Made by a program: the position numbers and the translations under genes. DNA of 64,000 nucleotides from Bacteroidales bacterium. GTDB lineage: Bacteria; Bacteroidota; Bacteroidia; Bacteroidales; Lentimicrobiaceae. Below, piece after piece: positions 17,633 to 26,120 of the stretch. Numbering within the stretch: position 1 is the stretch's first letter; each line of letters opens with the position of its first letter. The notes under the pieces are model-generated. The model had not been told where the DNA came from. It searched no databases and saw nothing but the letters and a program-made list of their open reading frames with translations. Location: NCBI GenBank assembly GCA_016709025.1, contig JADJEQ010000014.1, forward strand, positions 62,001 through 126,000, given 5' to 3'.

Positions 17633-18301
17633 ATGGCAACAAAAACTAAAAAAGCAAACCCTGAAACCCGGGAAAACAACATAACTGAAATAATATCCGC
17701 TGCTTACATTGACTTCGTTTTAACAAAAGGTAAAAGGCCCGCTTCGGTTTTTGAGTTTACAAAAAAACTAAAGATTGAAGAACAGGAATTCTACACCCAT
17801 TTCGGCTCTTTCGAAGGACTGGAGAAAAATATCTGGGCGGAATTCATAAAAACCACTTTGGAGACCCTTTCAGCTTCCGGAGAGTATAATTCCTATCCTG
17901 TTAAAGAAAAGCTTTTGTCATTCTATTATACCCTGATAGAGGTGCTGAAGAAAAACCGCAGCTTTATCCTGGTCAATACAGAAAAAGAAACCGAACTCCT
18001 TAAAAACCAGACGCTTTCAAAAGCCCGTGATGTTTACAAAGACTACATCTCGCAATTGATGGCTGAGGGAACAGAGTCGGGAGATATTGTCAAACGTCCC
18101 TACATTACTGAAAAATATCCTGAAGGATTATGGCTTCAGTTTTTGTTTGTGCTCCGGTTCTGGATAAAAGACGATAGTGCCGGCTTCGAGAAAACCGATG
18201 CAGCGATTGAAAAAGCGGTGAAGGTATCATTCGACCTGATGGGTCCCGGCGCAGTTGACTCCCTGCTGGATATGGCTAAATTCCTTTACCAGAATAAGTA
18301 A
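17633..18301 (+). CDS. TetR/AcrR-like regulator linked to ABC1 kinase
   Basis: A 222-residue all-helical protein with an N-terminal TetR-type DNA-binding domain: IISAAYIDFVLTKGKRPASVFEFTKKLKIEEQEFYTHFGSFEGL occupies the helix-turn-helix area, and the Y/F-T-H-F-G-S-F motif is the expected recognition-helix end. The C-terminal domain has a TetR-C-like core. The ABC1 kinase gene begins 34 bp downstream, a pairing found in Bacteroidota, so it probably controls that gene. No operator was found. The DNA-binding segment is divergent, but the identification is reasonable. Confidence 0.83.
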   Translation: MATKTKKANPETRENNITEIISAAYIDFVLTKGKRPASVFEFTKKLKIEEQEFYTHFGSFEGLEKNIWAEFIKTTLETLSASGEYNSYPVKEKLLSFYYTLIEVLKKNRSFILVNTEKETELLKNQTLSKARDVYKDYISQLMAEGTESGDIVKRPYITEKYPEGLWLQFLFVLRFWIKDDSAGFEKTDAAIEKAVKVSFDLMGPGAVDSLLDMAKFLYQNK

Positions 18302-18335
18302 CCCTGTACTTCTCCAAAACTAAAATTTTAACTAC

Positions 18336-19655
18336 ATGATGAAGGAACAAATCAGCATCCCGACCGGGAAAGTACAACGTGCATCCAGATTTTTAACCAC
18401 CGGCGTCAAGGTTGGCGGTAACTACCTGAAACATTACGCCCTTAAATCCATCAATGGTGATACCGGCAAAGATCAGCTGCACACCGACAATGCCCGTGAC
18501 ATCTATGAAACCCTGAGTGAACTCAAAGGCAGTGCCCTGAAGGCAGCCCAGATGATGAGCATGGACCGCAACATGCTTCCCAGAGCCTATTCCGATAAGT
18601 TCGCGATGGCCCAATACAGTGCGCCTCCACTTTCCTATCCGCTGGTGGTGAAAACCTTCAGGAATGCATTCGGGAAAGCCCCTTCTGAAATTTTCGACAG
18701 TTTCAGTCACAATGCCGTCAACGCTGCCTCGATCGGCCAGGTACACAAAGCTGAATTGAAAGGGAAAAAACTGGCTGTGAAAGTTCAATATCCGGGTGTG
18801 GCCGATAGTGTTTCATCAGACCTGAAACTGGTCAGGCCGTTTGCAATGAGGCTGATGAACATCACCGAAAGTGATTTTAAACTCTATATGTCGGAAGTTG
18901 AGGAACGATTGCTCGAAGAGACAGACTACAAACTTGAGTTAAAGCGATCGGTAAGCATTTCAGAGGCTGTTATAAAGGAAGACATTCAGGGTATTACCTT
19001 TCCCGCTTACTATCCCGAATTATCGGGAAACCGCATCATCACCATGGATTGGATGGATGGAATGCATTTGAAAGAGTTCCTTGAAACCAATCCAAACCAG
19101 CAGGTACGCGACCGCATCGGCCAATCCCTCTGGGATTTCTATGACTTTCAGATTCACAGGCTCCGTAAGGTACACGCCGACCCGCATCCGGGTAACTTTC
19201 TTTTCGGGGCCGATGGAAACCTCGGAATCATCGATTTTGGCTGTGTTAAAGAAGTACCTGATGACTTCTACAACAACTATTTCCGGCTTCATTCACCGGG
19301 TGCGCTCGACAACTACGATCTGATGGTTGATTTATTTTACCGCAATGAGTTTATCAGTGAAAGTGACAGTGAGTCAGACAAAAAGTTGTTTATTCCGCTT
19401 TTCCGTGAAATCATTGGTTTGATGGGAAAACCTTTCTTTGCCGGATCGTTTGATTTTGCGGATGATATGTTTTTTCAGAGCATATATACCCTCAGTGAAT
19501 CGCTCTACAACAACAAGGATATACGCAATTCAAGAACGGCCAGGGGCTCAAAGCATGCCTTATACATAAACAGAACCTATTTCGGGTTGTATATGCTGCT
19601 GCACGAACTGAGGGCAAAAATTGTTACTAAAAGCAGATATCAAAGTGAAAAGTGA
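18336..19655 (+). CDS. ABC1/AarF/UbiB family protein kinase-like protein
   Basis: A 439-residue protein of the UbiB/ABC1 atypical kinase family. Family signatures: ELKGSALKAAQMMSMD (the KxGQ-type N-terminal extension, here with KAAQ), AASIGQVHKAEL (A-rich loop), KVQYPGV, then VHADPHPGNFLF (catalytic loop) and IIDFGCVKEV (DFG-like). In other bacteria these proteins support quinone or lipid metabolism. The adjoining TetR regulator suggests controlled expression. There is no signal peptide. MM at the start leaves a one-codon uncertainty. Confidence 0.92.
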   Translation: MMKEQISIPTGKVQRASRFLTTGVKVGGNYLKHYALKSINGDTGKDQLHTDNARDIYETLSELKGSALKAAQMMSMDRNMLPRAYSDKFAMAQYSAPPLSYPLVVKTFRNAFGKAPSEIFDSFSHNAVNAASIGQVHKAELKGKKLAVKVQYPGVADSVSSDLKLVRPFAMRLMNITESDFKLYMSEVEERLLEETDYKLELKRSVSISEAVIKEDIQGITFPAYYPELSGNRIITMDWMDGMHLKEFLETNPNQQVRDRIGQSLWDFYDFQIHRLRKVHADPHPGNFLFGADGNLGIIDFGCVKEVPDDFYNNYFRLHSPGALDNYDLMVDLFYRNEFISESDSESDKKLFIPLFREIIGLMGKPFFAGSFDFADDMFFQSIYTLSESLYNNKDIRNSRTARGSKHALYINRTYFGLYMLLHELRAKIVTKSRYQSEK

Positions 19656-20119
19656 AGAGAGAAGAGTGAAAAGTGAATAGTGAATAGTGAAGAAATGTGA
19701 ATAATGAGAAGTTAGAAATGAAACAAGAGGAAAAGGAAGAGATGAGATGAAAAATCAGGAGTTAGAAATGAAAATAAACCTAACAGGTTTTCTTTCAACC
19801 TGTTAGGTTTTAAGAAGAATGCAATCTGAAGTGGATATTGAAGAAAGTGATGAGTGAAAAGTGAATAGTTAAGAGTGAAGAAAGAAAGTGAAGTCGGAGT
19901 AAGGTCCTGCCTGGTCACTCATTCTCTCAGTCCCTTTGTCTCTCAGGAAGACACACCTGGTAAGCTATCCTCCCGCTTTCTCCCCTTCTCCCACTCCCCC
20001 TTTCTTTCCCCTTGTCTCTCAGTCCCTCAGTCACTTCGTCTCTCAGTCCCTTTATCTCTCAGTCTCTGAGTCCCCCATTTCTCCTTGTCTCCTGGTCTCC
20101 TTGTCCCCTTGTCCATTCT
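19656..20119. other. Purine-rich then pyrimidine-rich low-complexity spacer
   Basis: A 464-bp spacer between convergent genes. The left part (19655-19900) is made of GTGAAAAGTGAA/AGTGAATAGTGAA words with almost only purines and T; the right part (about 19915-20115) is made of GTCTCTCAGTCCCT words, almost only pyrimidines. A 14-bp hairpin is embedded at 19776-19810. Short open frames here are low-complexity artefacts. Confidence 0.6.
19776..19810 (+). terminator. Hairpin terminator after the ABC1 kinase gene
   Basis: A perfect 14-bp stem, AAACCTAACAGGTT (19776-19789) and AACCTGTTAGGTTT (19797-19810), with a 7-nt pyrimidine loop. It ends in a short T run and lies about 120 bp past the kinase stop. 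Nothing closer was found. Confidence 0.55.
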
Positions 20120-21850
20120 TCAGGAATGTCCCAGGTTCTCATCATCCCCGGATGTCCAGATGTAATGATAAAGTCCATCCAGCAAGCGCTTTTGTTTCTC
20201 TTCGGGTGAGAGTTTCTCATATTCCAGTTTCTCTGCTTCAAATTTTATCCTTTTTGCTTCTTCCACCATATGGATTTCATCAAGGTATTTCTGTTCAACC
20301 CTGCGCTTTAGAAAATCGTGGGCAACCGATGGAAACAGCTCAAGCAGCAACTCTTCCTTTTCATCGGCGGCGAGCCTAACCTCCCCATATTCGTGGAAAA
20401 CCGTATTTTCCTGCCGCTTGTAGAACCGGGTATCGTATGGGGTTTCCTCTCGCACACCTGCTATTTTGTACCTGAATTCAGGGTCGACTGCCATGGGCGT
20501 CTTCCCGTAAATGCCTTTTACAAGATTTACAAACTGTATTGACCTTGTTGTATAAAGTGGATTACCTTTCGCTTCATCTATGGCACAATTAACTGCCTGG
20601 GCACCCACAATCTGGCTGGTGGGAGTCACCAAAGGGGGGCAACCTGCATCCATCCTGACCGAAGGAATTAATTCAAGCGTGCGTGGAAGCAGTTTCTCGA
20701 GTTTCAGCTGTTTCAGTTGTGCCAGCATATTTGAATACATTCCACCAGGGATCTCAGCCTCTTTAACCTTCTCGTCAGGTTCAGGGAAGTGAAAGTAACT
20801 CTCAATCCGCGAACAGGTTGTCAGTAAGTCATCTTCTTTATCAGCTTTGGCGTATGCAATAGCCAGTTCAAACAACTCATCGATGTCCTTTGGGAGCTTA
20901 TCGGTAAGTATGTTAAATTCTTTGGGAAACTCTTTATATTGATCATATTCAGCGAGTTCACGTCTTATTTCACGTAAACTCGCATCAATTTTTACCACCG
21001 CCTCAAGATTTACCCCGGTATCTATGTTCATCCGGTTGCAAAAAAGCTGGATGATTTCAAAAGAGGCTGCAGCTGTCCCCCCTGAAAATGACATGATGTT
21101 GGTATCCACAATATCCGTCCCGTTCACGATGGCCATCAGTGTCGACGCAAGACCATATCCGGGAGTACAATGTGTATGGAAGTCAACGGGAACATTAAGA
21201 TTTTTCTTCAGTAACCTGATCAGCCTGCCTGCCCTGAGTGGTGGGATTAAACCGGCCATATCCTTTACGGAAATCATATCCGCACCCATTTCCTGAAGCT
21301 TTAGGGCAAGGCTGAGATAATACTGATCGGTAAAGATATGAGTCTGGAGCGGTTTGGCCTGAAGAATGGCTTTTAGTTTCTTAATAGCGGAGAAATATGG
21401 GTCAACAGTATAACAGATGGCACAGTCTGCAATTCCACCATTATCTTTTACAGATTTAATTGTAGAACCAATGTTGTCGGTATCATTCAGCGCATCGAAT
21501 ATCCGCATGATACTCACCCCGGATTTGACGGCATTCCGGTTAAAACCATCAATCACATCATCGGGGTATGGGTTGTATCCAAAGAGGTTTCGACCCCTCG
21601 AAAGGGCTGTCAGTTTTGAACCATCTCCAATTGCTTTCTTTATTTTCTCCAGCCTGTCCCAGGGGTTCTCATTGAGGTAACGCATAATTGAATCGGGTAC
21701 TGCACCACCCCATACTTCCATTGCATAAAAATTTGCTTCCCGGTACAACGGAAGTACCCTGTCAACCTGCTTCTGGGTCATGCGGGTAGCAAACAATGAT
21801 TGCTGACCGTCACGAAGAGTTAAATCTCTGATTAATAATTTTTTACTCAT
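20120..21850 (-). CDS. Carboxyltransferase subunit (pyruvate carboxylase B / oxaloacetate decarboxylase alpha-type), no biotin domain
   Basis: A 576-residue TIM-barrel carboxyltransferase. The N-terminal HMGL-like domain has the metal-binding LTLRDGQQS (10-18, Asp14), MEVWGGAVPD, MRIFDALND, the KDMAG lysine loop (about 197-201) and DFHTHCTPG with metal His residues. A PYC/OADA conserved domain follows (about 300-500), with SQIVGAQAVN. There is no C-terminal AMKM biotinyl domain, so it must work with a separate biotin carrier, as in 5S transcarboxylase or two-subunit pyruvate carboxylase. It likely interconverts pyruvate and oxaloacetate. No biotin carrier or carboxylase gene is in the window. 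The end is highly charged (EEKQKRLLDG...). Confidence 0.93.
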   Translation of the reverse strand: MSKKLLIRDLTLRDGQQSLFATRMTQKQVDRVLPLYREANFYAMEVWGGAVPDSIMRYLNENPWDRLEKIKKAIGDGSKLTALSRGRNLFGYNPYPDDVIDGFNRNAVKSGVSIMRIFDALNDTDNIGSTIKSVKDNGGIADCAICYTVDPYFSAIKKLKAILQAKPLQTHIFTDQYYLSLALKLQEMGADMISVKDMAGLIPPLRAGRLIRLLKKNLNVPVDFHTHCTPGYGLASTLMAIVNGTDIVDTNIMSFSGGTAAASFEIIQLFCNRMNIDTGVNLEAVVKIDASLREIRRELAEYDQYKEFPKEFNILTDKLPKDIDELFELAIAYAKADKEDDLLTTCSRIESYFHFPEPDEKVKEAEIPGGMYSNMLAQLKQLKLEKLLPRTLELIPSVRMDAGCPPLVTPTSQIVGAQAVNCAIDEAKGNPLYTTRSIQFVNLVKGIYGKTPMAVDPEFRYKIAGVREETPYDTRFYKRQENTVFHEYGEVRLAADEKEELLLELFPSVAHDFLKRRVEQKYLDEIHMVEEAKRIKFEAEKLEYEKLSPEEKQKRLLDGLYHYIWTSGDDENLGHS

Positions 21851-21930
21851 ACAATTAAGGATATTTTTAATCTCGCCGTCTTTATTTTCAATGAGTTAAA
21901 TCTGATAATATTGTTATTTCATTAACAAAG

Positions 21931-21938
21931 CAAAAATA
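21931..21938 (-). promoter_or_regulatory. Candidate -7 box for the carboxyltransferase gene
   Basis: On the minus strand the sequence reads TATTTTTG, an exact TAnnTTTG match, about 80 bp ahead of the start at 21850. No TTG is properly spaced upstream, so support is partial. Confidence 0.38.
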
Positions 21939-21988
21939 GAGAGTTTAATATTCAGGAATATAGGTCTCTGAAAATAAATATTGTGTAA

Positions 21989-21996
21989 TAACTTTG
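21989..21996 (+). promoter_or_regulatory. Candidate -7 box for the DUF3267 gene
   Basis: TAACTTTG is an exact TAnnTTTG match, in the plus direction, 130 bp before the start at 22126. It lies back to back with the minus-strand box at 21931, consistent with a divergent promoter region. No clear -33 element. Confidence 0.4.
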
Positions 21997-22125
21997 TCCG
22001 GAAAACACAGATTAAATAAGATAAACAAGCGGAGGCGACTATCAAACATATGACATCAGGATGCGTTTATATTCAAGTCCCCGGTTTACTTCTGCTCGCA
22101 AATACCGGAATTCAGAACCAACATC

Positions 22126-22758
22126 ATGAACCTTTCCCCGGAATCACTTGAGAACAACGGCTATAAGCTTATTGACAAACTCGACCATAAAGAATTGGTC
22201 CCTTTTGTTCAACAATACCTCTTTCGCCTGCATTACTGGCCCGTTATTTACCTGGGATTTAATATCTTAATGCTGGCCATAATTGGCCTGTTGATTGGTA
22301 GCAGTATTTCCACCCAACCCGACTTTAACACAAACAATGCATTATCAAAGCTTGCCCTTGGGTTTGCATTTGCATTTCTGCTTATCCCGCTTCATGAATA
22401 TCTCCATGCCATCGCTTACCGTTTATGCGGGGCTAAGGAGGTTTCTTACGATGCAGATCTGAAAAAGCTGATTTTTATGGCCATCGCCCACCGGTTTGTG
22501 GCGGGTGCCGGTGAATTCAGATTTGTAGCCATTGTCCCGTTCGCCTTCATAACTTTACTTGGATTTTCGGCCTTGCCCTTCCTTCAGGGATATTACATTT
22601 ATACAGTACTGGGTCTTATTTTTACCCATGCAACTTTCTGTGGGGGTGATTTTGCCATGTTGGCTTACCTTGGATTTCACAAAGACAAAGAGGTTGTTAC
22701 CTGGGACGATAAAGTGAACAAGGTTTCCTGGTTTTACGGTAAGCCGAAATCAACCTGA
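22126..22758 (+). CDS. DUF3267 putative zinc metalloprotease, membrane protein
   Basis: A 210-residue membrane protein with about four hydrophobic segments. A zincin-like motif, HEYLH, sits at about residue 90 at the end of a helix (LLIPLHEYLHAIAYRLCGA), and the following FRFVAIVPFAFITLLGFSALPF region matches the DUF3267 layout seen in putative membrane proteases. The substrate is unknown. Transcription ends at a shared hairpin at 22759-22795 with the convergent Omp28 gene. Confidence 0.86.
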   Translation: MNLSPESLENNGYKLIDKLDHKELVPFVQQYLFRLHYWPVIYLGFNILMLAIIGLLIGSSISTQPDFNTNNALSKLALGFAFAFLLIPLHEYLHAIAYRLCGAKEVSYDADLKKLIFMAIAHRFVAGAGEFRFVAIVPFAFITLLGFSALPFLQGYYIYTVLGLIFTHATFCGGDFAMLAYLGFHKDKEVVTWDDKVNKVSWFYGKPKST

Positions 22759-22795
22759 AAAAAAAGCCGGAATCTGAATGATCCGGCCTTAAATT
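22759..22795. terminator. Bidirectional terminator between convergent genes
   Basis: Stem GCCGGA.T (22766-22773) / ATCCGGC (22781-22787) with a bulged A. On the minus strand it is followed by eight T residues, an excellent terminator for the 27-22.8 kb minus-strand cluster. On the plus strand the downstream CTTAAATTCTTAA is weaker. Confidence 0.8.
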
Positions 22796-22810
22796 CTTAA
22801 CTCTGGTGAG

Positions 22811-23710
22811 TTACTGAATCACATCCGCTTCCACAGCCTGCAATACCTCTTTGGTATCGTCGTCGTACACGAAAGCAACCACGGTGCAATTCTCCACAAT
22901 ATACGCTTCATTCACGATGTGCTTAAAGGTTTTTACTACAGATTCCGGATTGGCTGTACCAATGGCGGAAACAGCATTCCCCCAGGTGCTGGTAATGGCT
23001 GTGCGCAGAACATGATTGTGTACATAATCGAAGATAATTGGCACCACACCCACATCGGCATCGTTGTTTTTCTGTGGTTCTATAATCCCGCTTTCCGTGA
23101 GGACAACAATCAATTTCAGGTTCCTGTCGATCGAAGTAATAAATCTGGTTTTAACATGGGTGCAGAGTTTTCGCTCAGTTGCATCGTATTCGTTGATCAC
23201 CTGCAGGTCAACCAAAGGACCTGTGGCAAGTGCGTTGCCAACGGCAGCTCCCCATCCGGCCGGAGCCGTAATGTGGTTATTGGGATAGCCGATCCTGTTG
23301 ATGAGCCCGTTAGGATTGCCCACCATACCAACTCCGAAAAAACTATCCCAGGCTGTTCCGGCTTCAGAACGAAAATCGTAGATGAAATCACCAGAGGCCG
23401 TCGGGTTGGCAAAAAAGCCTGCATGAACAGCCAACAACACCAACTGATCCCCGTAGGTCTCCTTAAGATTATGCGCAGTAACAGCCGCTTTGGGGCAATT
23501 TACGCAGGTATGACCGGTATAATCCTCCAGCAGTACCCGTTTCTTCAGCTCAGTTACTGCCGGGAACTCAGGAACCGGACAGGCTGCCGTATCGTTACTC
23601 CCGGTGGGTGTGGTAAAAGGCTCTTCTATTTTATCGCAGGATACAAGGTAAAAGATGCCTGCAACCAGAGCCATCGCAGAAAAAAGGAGTTTTATGTTTA
23701 AGGTTTTCAT
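22811..23710 (-). CDS. Omp28-related outer membrane lipoprotein
   Basis: A 299-residue lipoprotein: signal peptide with lipobox YLVSC (Cys25). The mature domain resembles Omp28 of Porphyromonas, with a thioredoxin-like start KKRVLLEDYTGHTCVNCPKA (CxxC at 69/72). The Ser/Gly-rich middle and DYVHNHVLRTAIT segment fit the same family. Probably surface or periplasmic redox/adhesin role. It lies 20 bp after the DUF6029-like protein and ends at the T8 terminator, so it is the last gene of a cluster with TlpA-like and DUF6029-like proteins. Confidence 0.9.
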   Translation of the reverse strand: MKTLNIKLLFSAMALVAGIFYLVSCDKIEEPFTTPTGSNDTAACPVPEFPAVTELKKRVLLEDYTGHTCVNCPKAAVTAHNLKETYGDQLVLLAVHAGFFANPTASGDFIYDFRSEAGTAWDSFFGVGMVGNPNGLINRIGYPNNHITAPAGWGAAVGNALATGPLVDLQVINEYDATERKLCTHVKTRFITSIDRNLKLIVVLTESGIIEPQKNNDADVGVVPIIFDYVHNHVLRTAITSTWGNAVSAIGTANPESVVKTFKHIVNEAYIVENCTVVAFVYDDDTKEVLQAVEADVIQ

Positions 23711-23730
23711 TTAATTCTGTTTTTACGGTC

Positions 23731-25407
23731 TTAAAAAGAACTTGTCAGAGTCAGGGTCAGTCCGTTGGATGCAGGGACATTGCGACAAACGCCACCAACA
23801 CAGACAATACCTTCGCGTTGTTTTCCGTAGCTTATCGACAAGCGGTTTGAGCCCTGGGTATAGCCGGCCGCAACATTCATATAATGAAATTGCCTGTCTT
23901 TATCGGGATTGCCATAGTTATACTGGTCGGAGAAGGTAAAAAACCATTTGGGAGCAATGGTATATTCAAACAAAAACTGCAACCAGTCTCCATCGTCCTG
24001 TTTGGTGATAAGATTCTGTAATTCAAATTTCAGTGCATTGGTCTGATTGAATTTATAGGTCATGTCAGCAATGATGATGTGGGCTTTTACCATCGGTTCA
24101 CCGGGATGGCCTTCGATCACATCAATATTATAGTTGAGATACATGTAGGATAAAAGCAATTTATAACTGCTGGTGAATTTGTGCTGAATTTCAATATTCA
24201 GGTCCTGAAAGTAGAGTTCATCGCCAAATGCAAAAAAAGGTGATTGGTAACCCAATGTACCAGAAGCTCCAATCGTGTTTTCACCTTCGGCAGGCTCCAT
24301 TTTAATGGAAGTAATCCGGGAATAATTAACCGCGATATCGGTTCCGTATTTTCCGCCGACCCAGCTGTCTTTTTTTATCTTATAATTAATCTGACCAGCA
24401 AGCGCCATTTCTCCATTTGGCTGAGTAGCATAAGGATACATGGCTGAAAGGCTATAGGCATGTTGTCGCGGGAGAGCCGGCAGATAGTTGATATCCAAAG
24501 CGTTACCTGTCTCTGTGCGCTTCGACTTATAACTCATGTTGTCGGTACGCTTTGCTGAAGCAATGATACCCAGTCCCTTCTGCGAGTAAGAAGCCTGAAC
24601 CAGCAATGACTGACCGTTTTTGTAGATGAAGTTGTTGATGGAGGAAGGATCGTTCAGCTTATTGGCGAACTCGCCATCAATGCTGAAACCACCCCGGTTG
24701 ACATTTAACCGGGCAGCCCATGAAGCTACATTTGCCGGCAAAGTAAGCATCGCCGTATCGTTGGCCATAATCTCCTCAAGGTCCTGATACTTGCTCACAA
24801 AACTTCCACCCAGTGTTACCCTCGTTTTGCATGTATTGTCTTTGTCAAACATGTCGTTCAAAGCAAACTCACCATCAAGGCCCCTCACAATACCCGGCCC
24901 CTGTTCCCAGAAAAACCGCTGGGTGCCGATTAAACCCTTCAGCGTAACGCCGTTATAAGGGCTAAATTTTACTTTTGCCCCCCTGAAAGCGTTGTCGTAA
25001 CCAAGATTGCGTTCCTCATAGCTCCGGAGCACCAGTCCGCTACCAAACTGCTCATAGAAATTTCCTACTGTAATCTCAAACTGTTCGTTTTTCCAGGAAC
25101 CAAACCAGTAGGGGACGCCGCTTCCCTTATAGCGGGGATCATATCCCAGCAATGGATTAAGGTAAGATTCAAAGCGCATCCCTGCATTAAAATTGCCATT
25201 CGAATACAATATGTTGGCAAATGCATTCATGCGCATTTTCTCTTCAACTTCGTAAGCACCGATGGCTGAATCAGCCTGGTAAGCCTGTGCATCAAGCTGG
25301 AAATTACCGGTAACTTTTCCGCCCTCCAGTATTCCCTGGGCCCTGGTTGAGATGCCTGCAAAAAGCAAAATTGCTAGTGATGCAGAAAATATAATTTTTT
25401 GGTTCAA
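23731..25407 (-). CDS. DUF6029-like outer membrane beta-barrel protein
   Basis: A 558-residue protein with signal peptide (MNQKIIFSASLAILLFAGISTRAQ). The rest is dominated by alternating aromatic/polar beta strands and ends with a hydrophobic strand NGLTLTLTSSF, a typical outer membrane barrel end with C-terminal Phe. The GNFYEQFGSGLVLRSYEERNLGYDNAFRGA segment is recognisable from DUF6029 proteins that neighbour Omp28 genes in Bacteroidota (recalled, not searched). It lies between the TlpA-like and Omp28-like genes with a 20-bp gap to the latter. Substrate and function are unknown. Confidence 0.83.
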   Translation of the reverse strand: MNQKIIFSASLAILLFAGISTRAQGILEGGKVTGNFQLDAQAYQADSAIGAYEVEEKMRMNAFANILYSNGNFNAGMRFESYLNPLLGYDPRYKGSGVPYWFGSWKNEQFEITVGNFYEQFGSGLVLRSYEERNLGYDNAFRGAKVKFSPYNGVTLKGLIGTQRFFWEQGPGIVRGLDGEFALNDMFDKDNTCKTRVTLGGSFVSKYQDLEEIMANDTAMLTLPANVASWAARLNVNRGGFSIDGEFANKLNDPSSINNFIYKNGQSLLVQASYSQKGLGIIASAKRTDNMSYKSKRTETGNALDINYLPALPRQHAYSLSAMYPYATQPNGEMALAGQINYKIKKDSWVGGKYGTDIAVNYSRITSIKMEPAEGENTIGASGTLGYQSPFFAFGDELYFQDLNIEIQHKFTSSYKLLLSYMYLNYNIDVIEGHPGEPMVKAHIIIADMTYKFNQTNALKFELQNLITKQDDGDWLQFLFEYTIAPKWFFTFSDQYNYGNPDKDRQFHYMNVAAGYTQGSNRLSISYGKQREGIVCVGGVCRNVPASNGLTLTLTSSF

Positions 25408-25538
25408 GTCTTTCGGCTATTTAGATTTATAGACTGGTTTGCTGAAAATCTCTGAGGGATAAACCTGACAGACCTATCAACTTTCAATTCCGTGTTTTGG
25501 TCTGTTTTCTTCCTGATCATCCTGGCAATCGGGTTCAA

Positions 25539-26066
25539 TCAATGATTTTCAATGGCTTCGCCGGCATTGAGTTTGCGAACCATATCAATCAGTTGTAATT
25601 CGCTGCCTTCGCTGAAGGAGGTATGCTGCCATACGATCTCTCCATTTCCGTTGATGAGGAAGGTATGCGGTATCATATTCACATTCATGGCACGCTTGAA
25701 GTCACCATTGGCATCTAACAATACTTCGTATTCCCATCCTTTACCGTTTACTGTCGGGCCCACCTTTGATGAAGATCGGGAATCGTCAATAGAAACAGCA
25801 ATCAGTTTAACACCTGTTTCTGCAACCCAATCATCATAAACATCGGCGATGGTCGTGAGTTCGTTTATACAGGGTTTGCACCATAGAGCCCAGAAACTTA
25901 CGATCATGGGCTTGCCATTGTTGCTCAGTTCTGCTGTGTTGATGGTTTGTCCATCCAGATTTTTTACTGATACGGATGGCAGTTTGTTGCCCTTGTTTTC
26001 AGTTTCCTGTGCAATTGCTGCCGAAACAAGTAAGGCAAATGAAAGAAACAATACTATTCTTTTCAT
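25539..26066 (-). CDS. TlpA-like thioredoxin family protein, exported
   Basis: A 175-residue periplasmic thioredoxin of the TlpA/ResA class. Signal peptide MKRIVLFLSFALLVSAAIAQ. Active site WCKPC (Cys63, Cys66) in SFWALWCKPCINEL, with cis-Pro region MIPHTFLINGNGEIVW. It probably reduces or oxidises disulfides in exported proteins. It is 131 bp upstream of the DUF6029-like gene. The cluster of TlpA-like, DUF6029-like and CxxC-bearing Omp28 proteins suggests an envelope redox function (inference). Confidence 0.92.
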   Translation of the reverse strand: MKRIVLFLSFALLVSAAIAQETENKGNKLPSVSVKNLDGQTINTAELSNNGKPMIVSFWALWCKPCINELTTIADVYDDWVAETGVKLIAVSIDDSRSSSKVGPTVNGKGWEYEVLLDANGDFKRAMNVNMIPHTFLINGNGEIVWQHTSFSEGSELQLIDMVRKLNAGEAIENH

Positions 26067-26120
26067 GTTGTAGTTGTGGTTTGTTTGTTGGGTCGTTTGT
26101 ATTCAATTACCATGCCTGAA

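Noticed and set aside
19875..20379. Short plus-strand frames in the pyrimidine-rich tract
   Set aside because: Translations are Ser/Leu/Pro low-complexity strings from tandem words; they overlap the carboxyltransferase gene on the other strand.
22919..23701. A 260-codon plus-strand reading frame opposite the Omp28 gene
   Set aside because: It is antisense to a well-supported lipoprotein gene, has low-quality composition with many Arg/Cys residues, and no recognisable domain or start signals.
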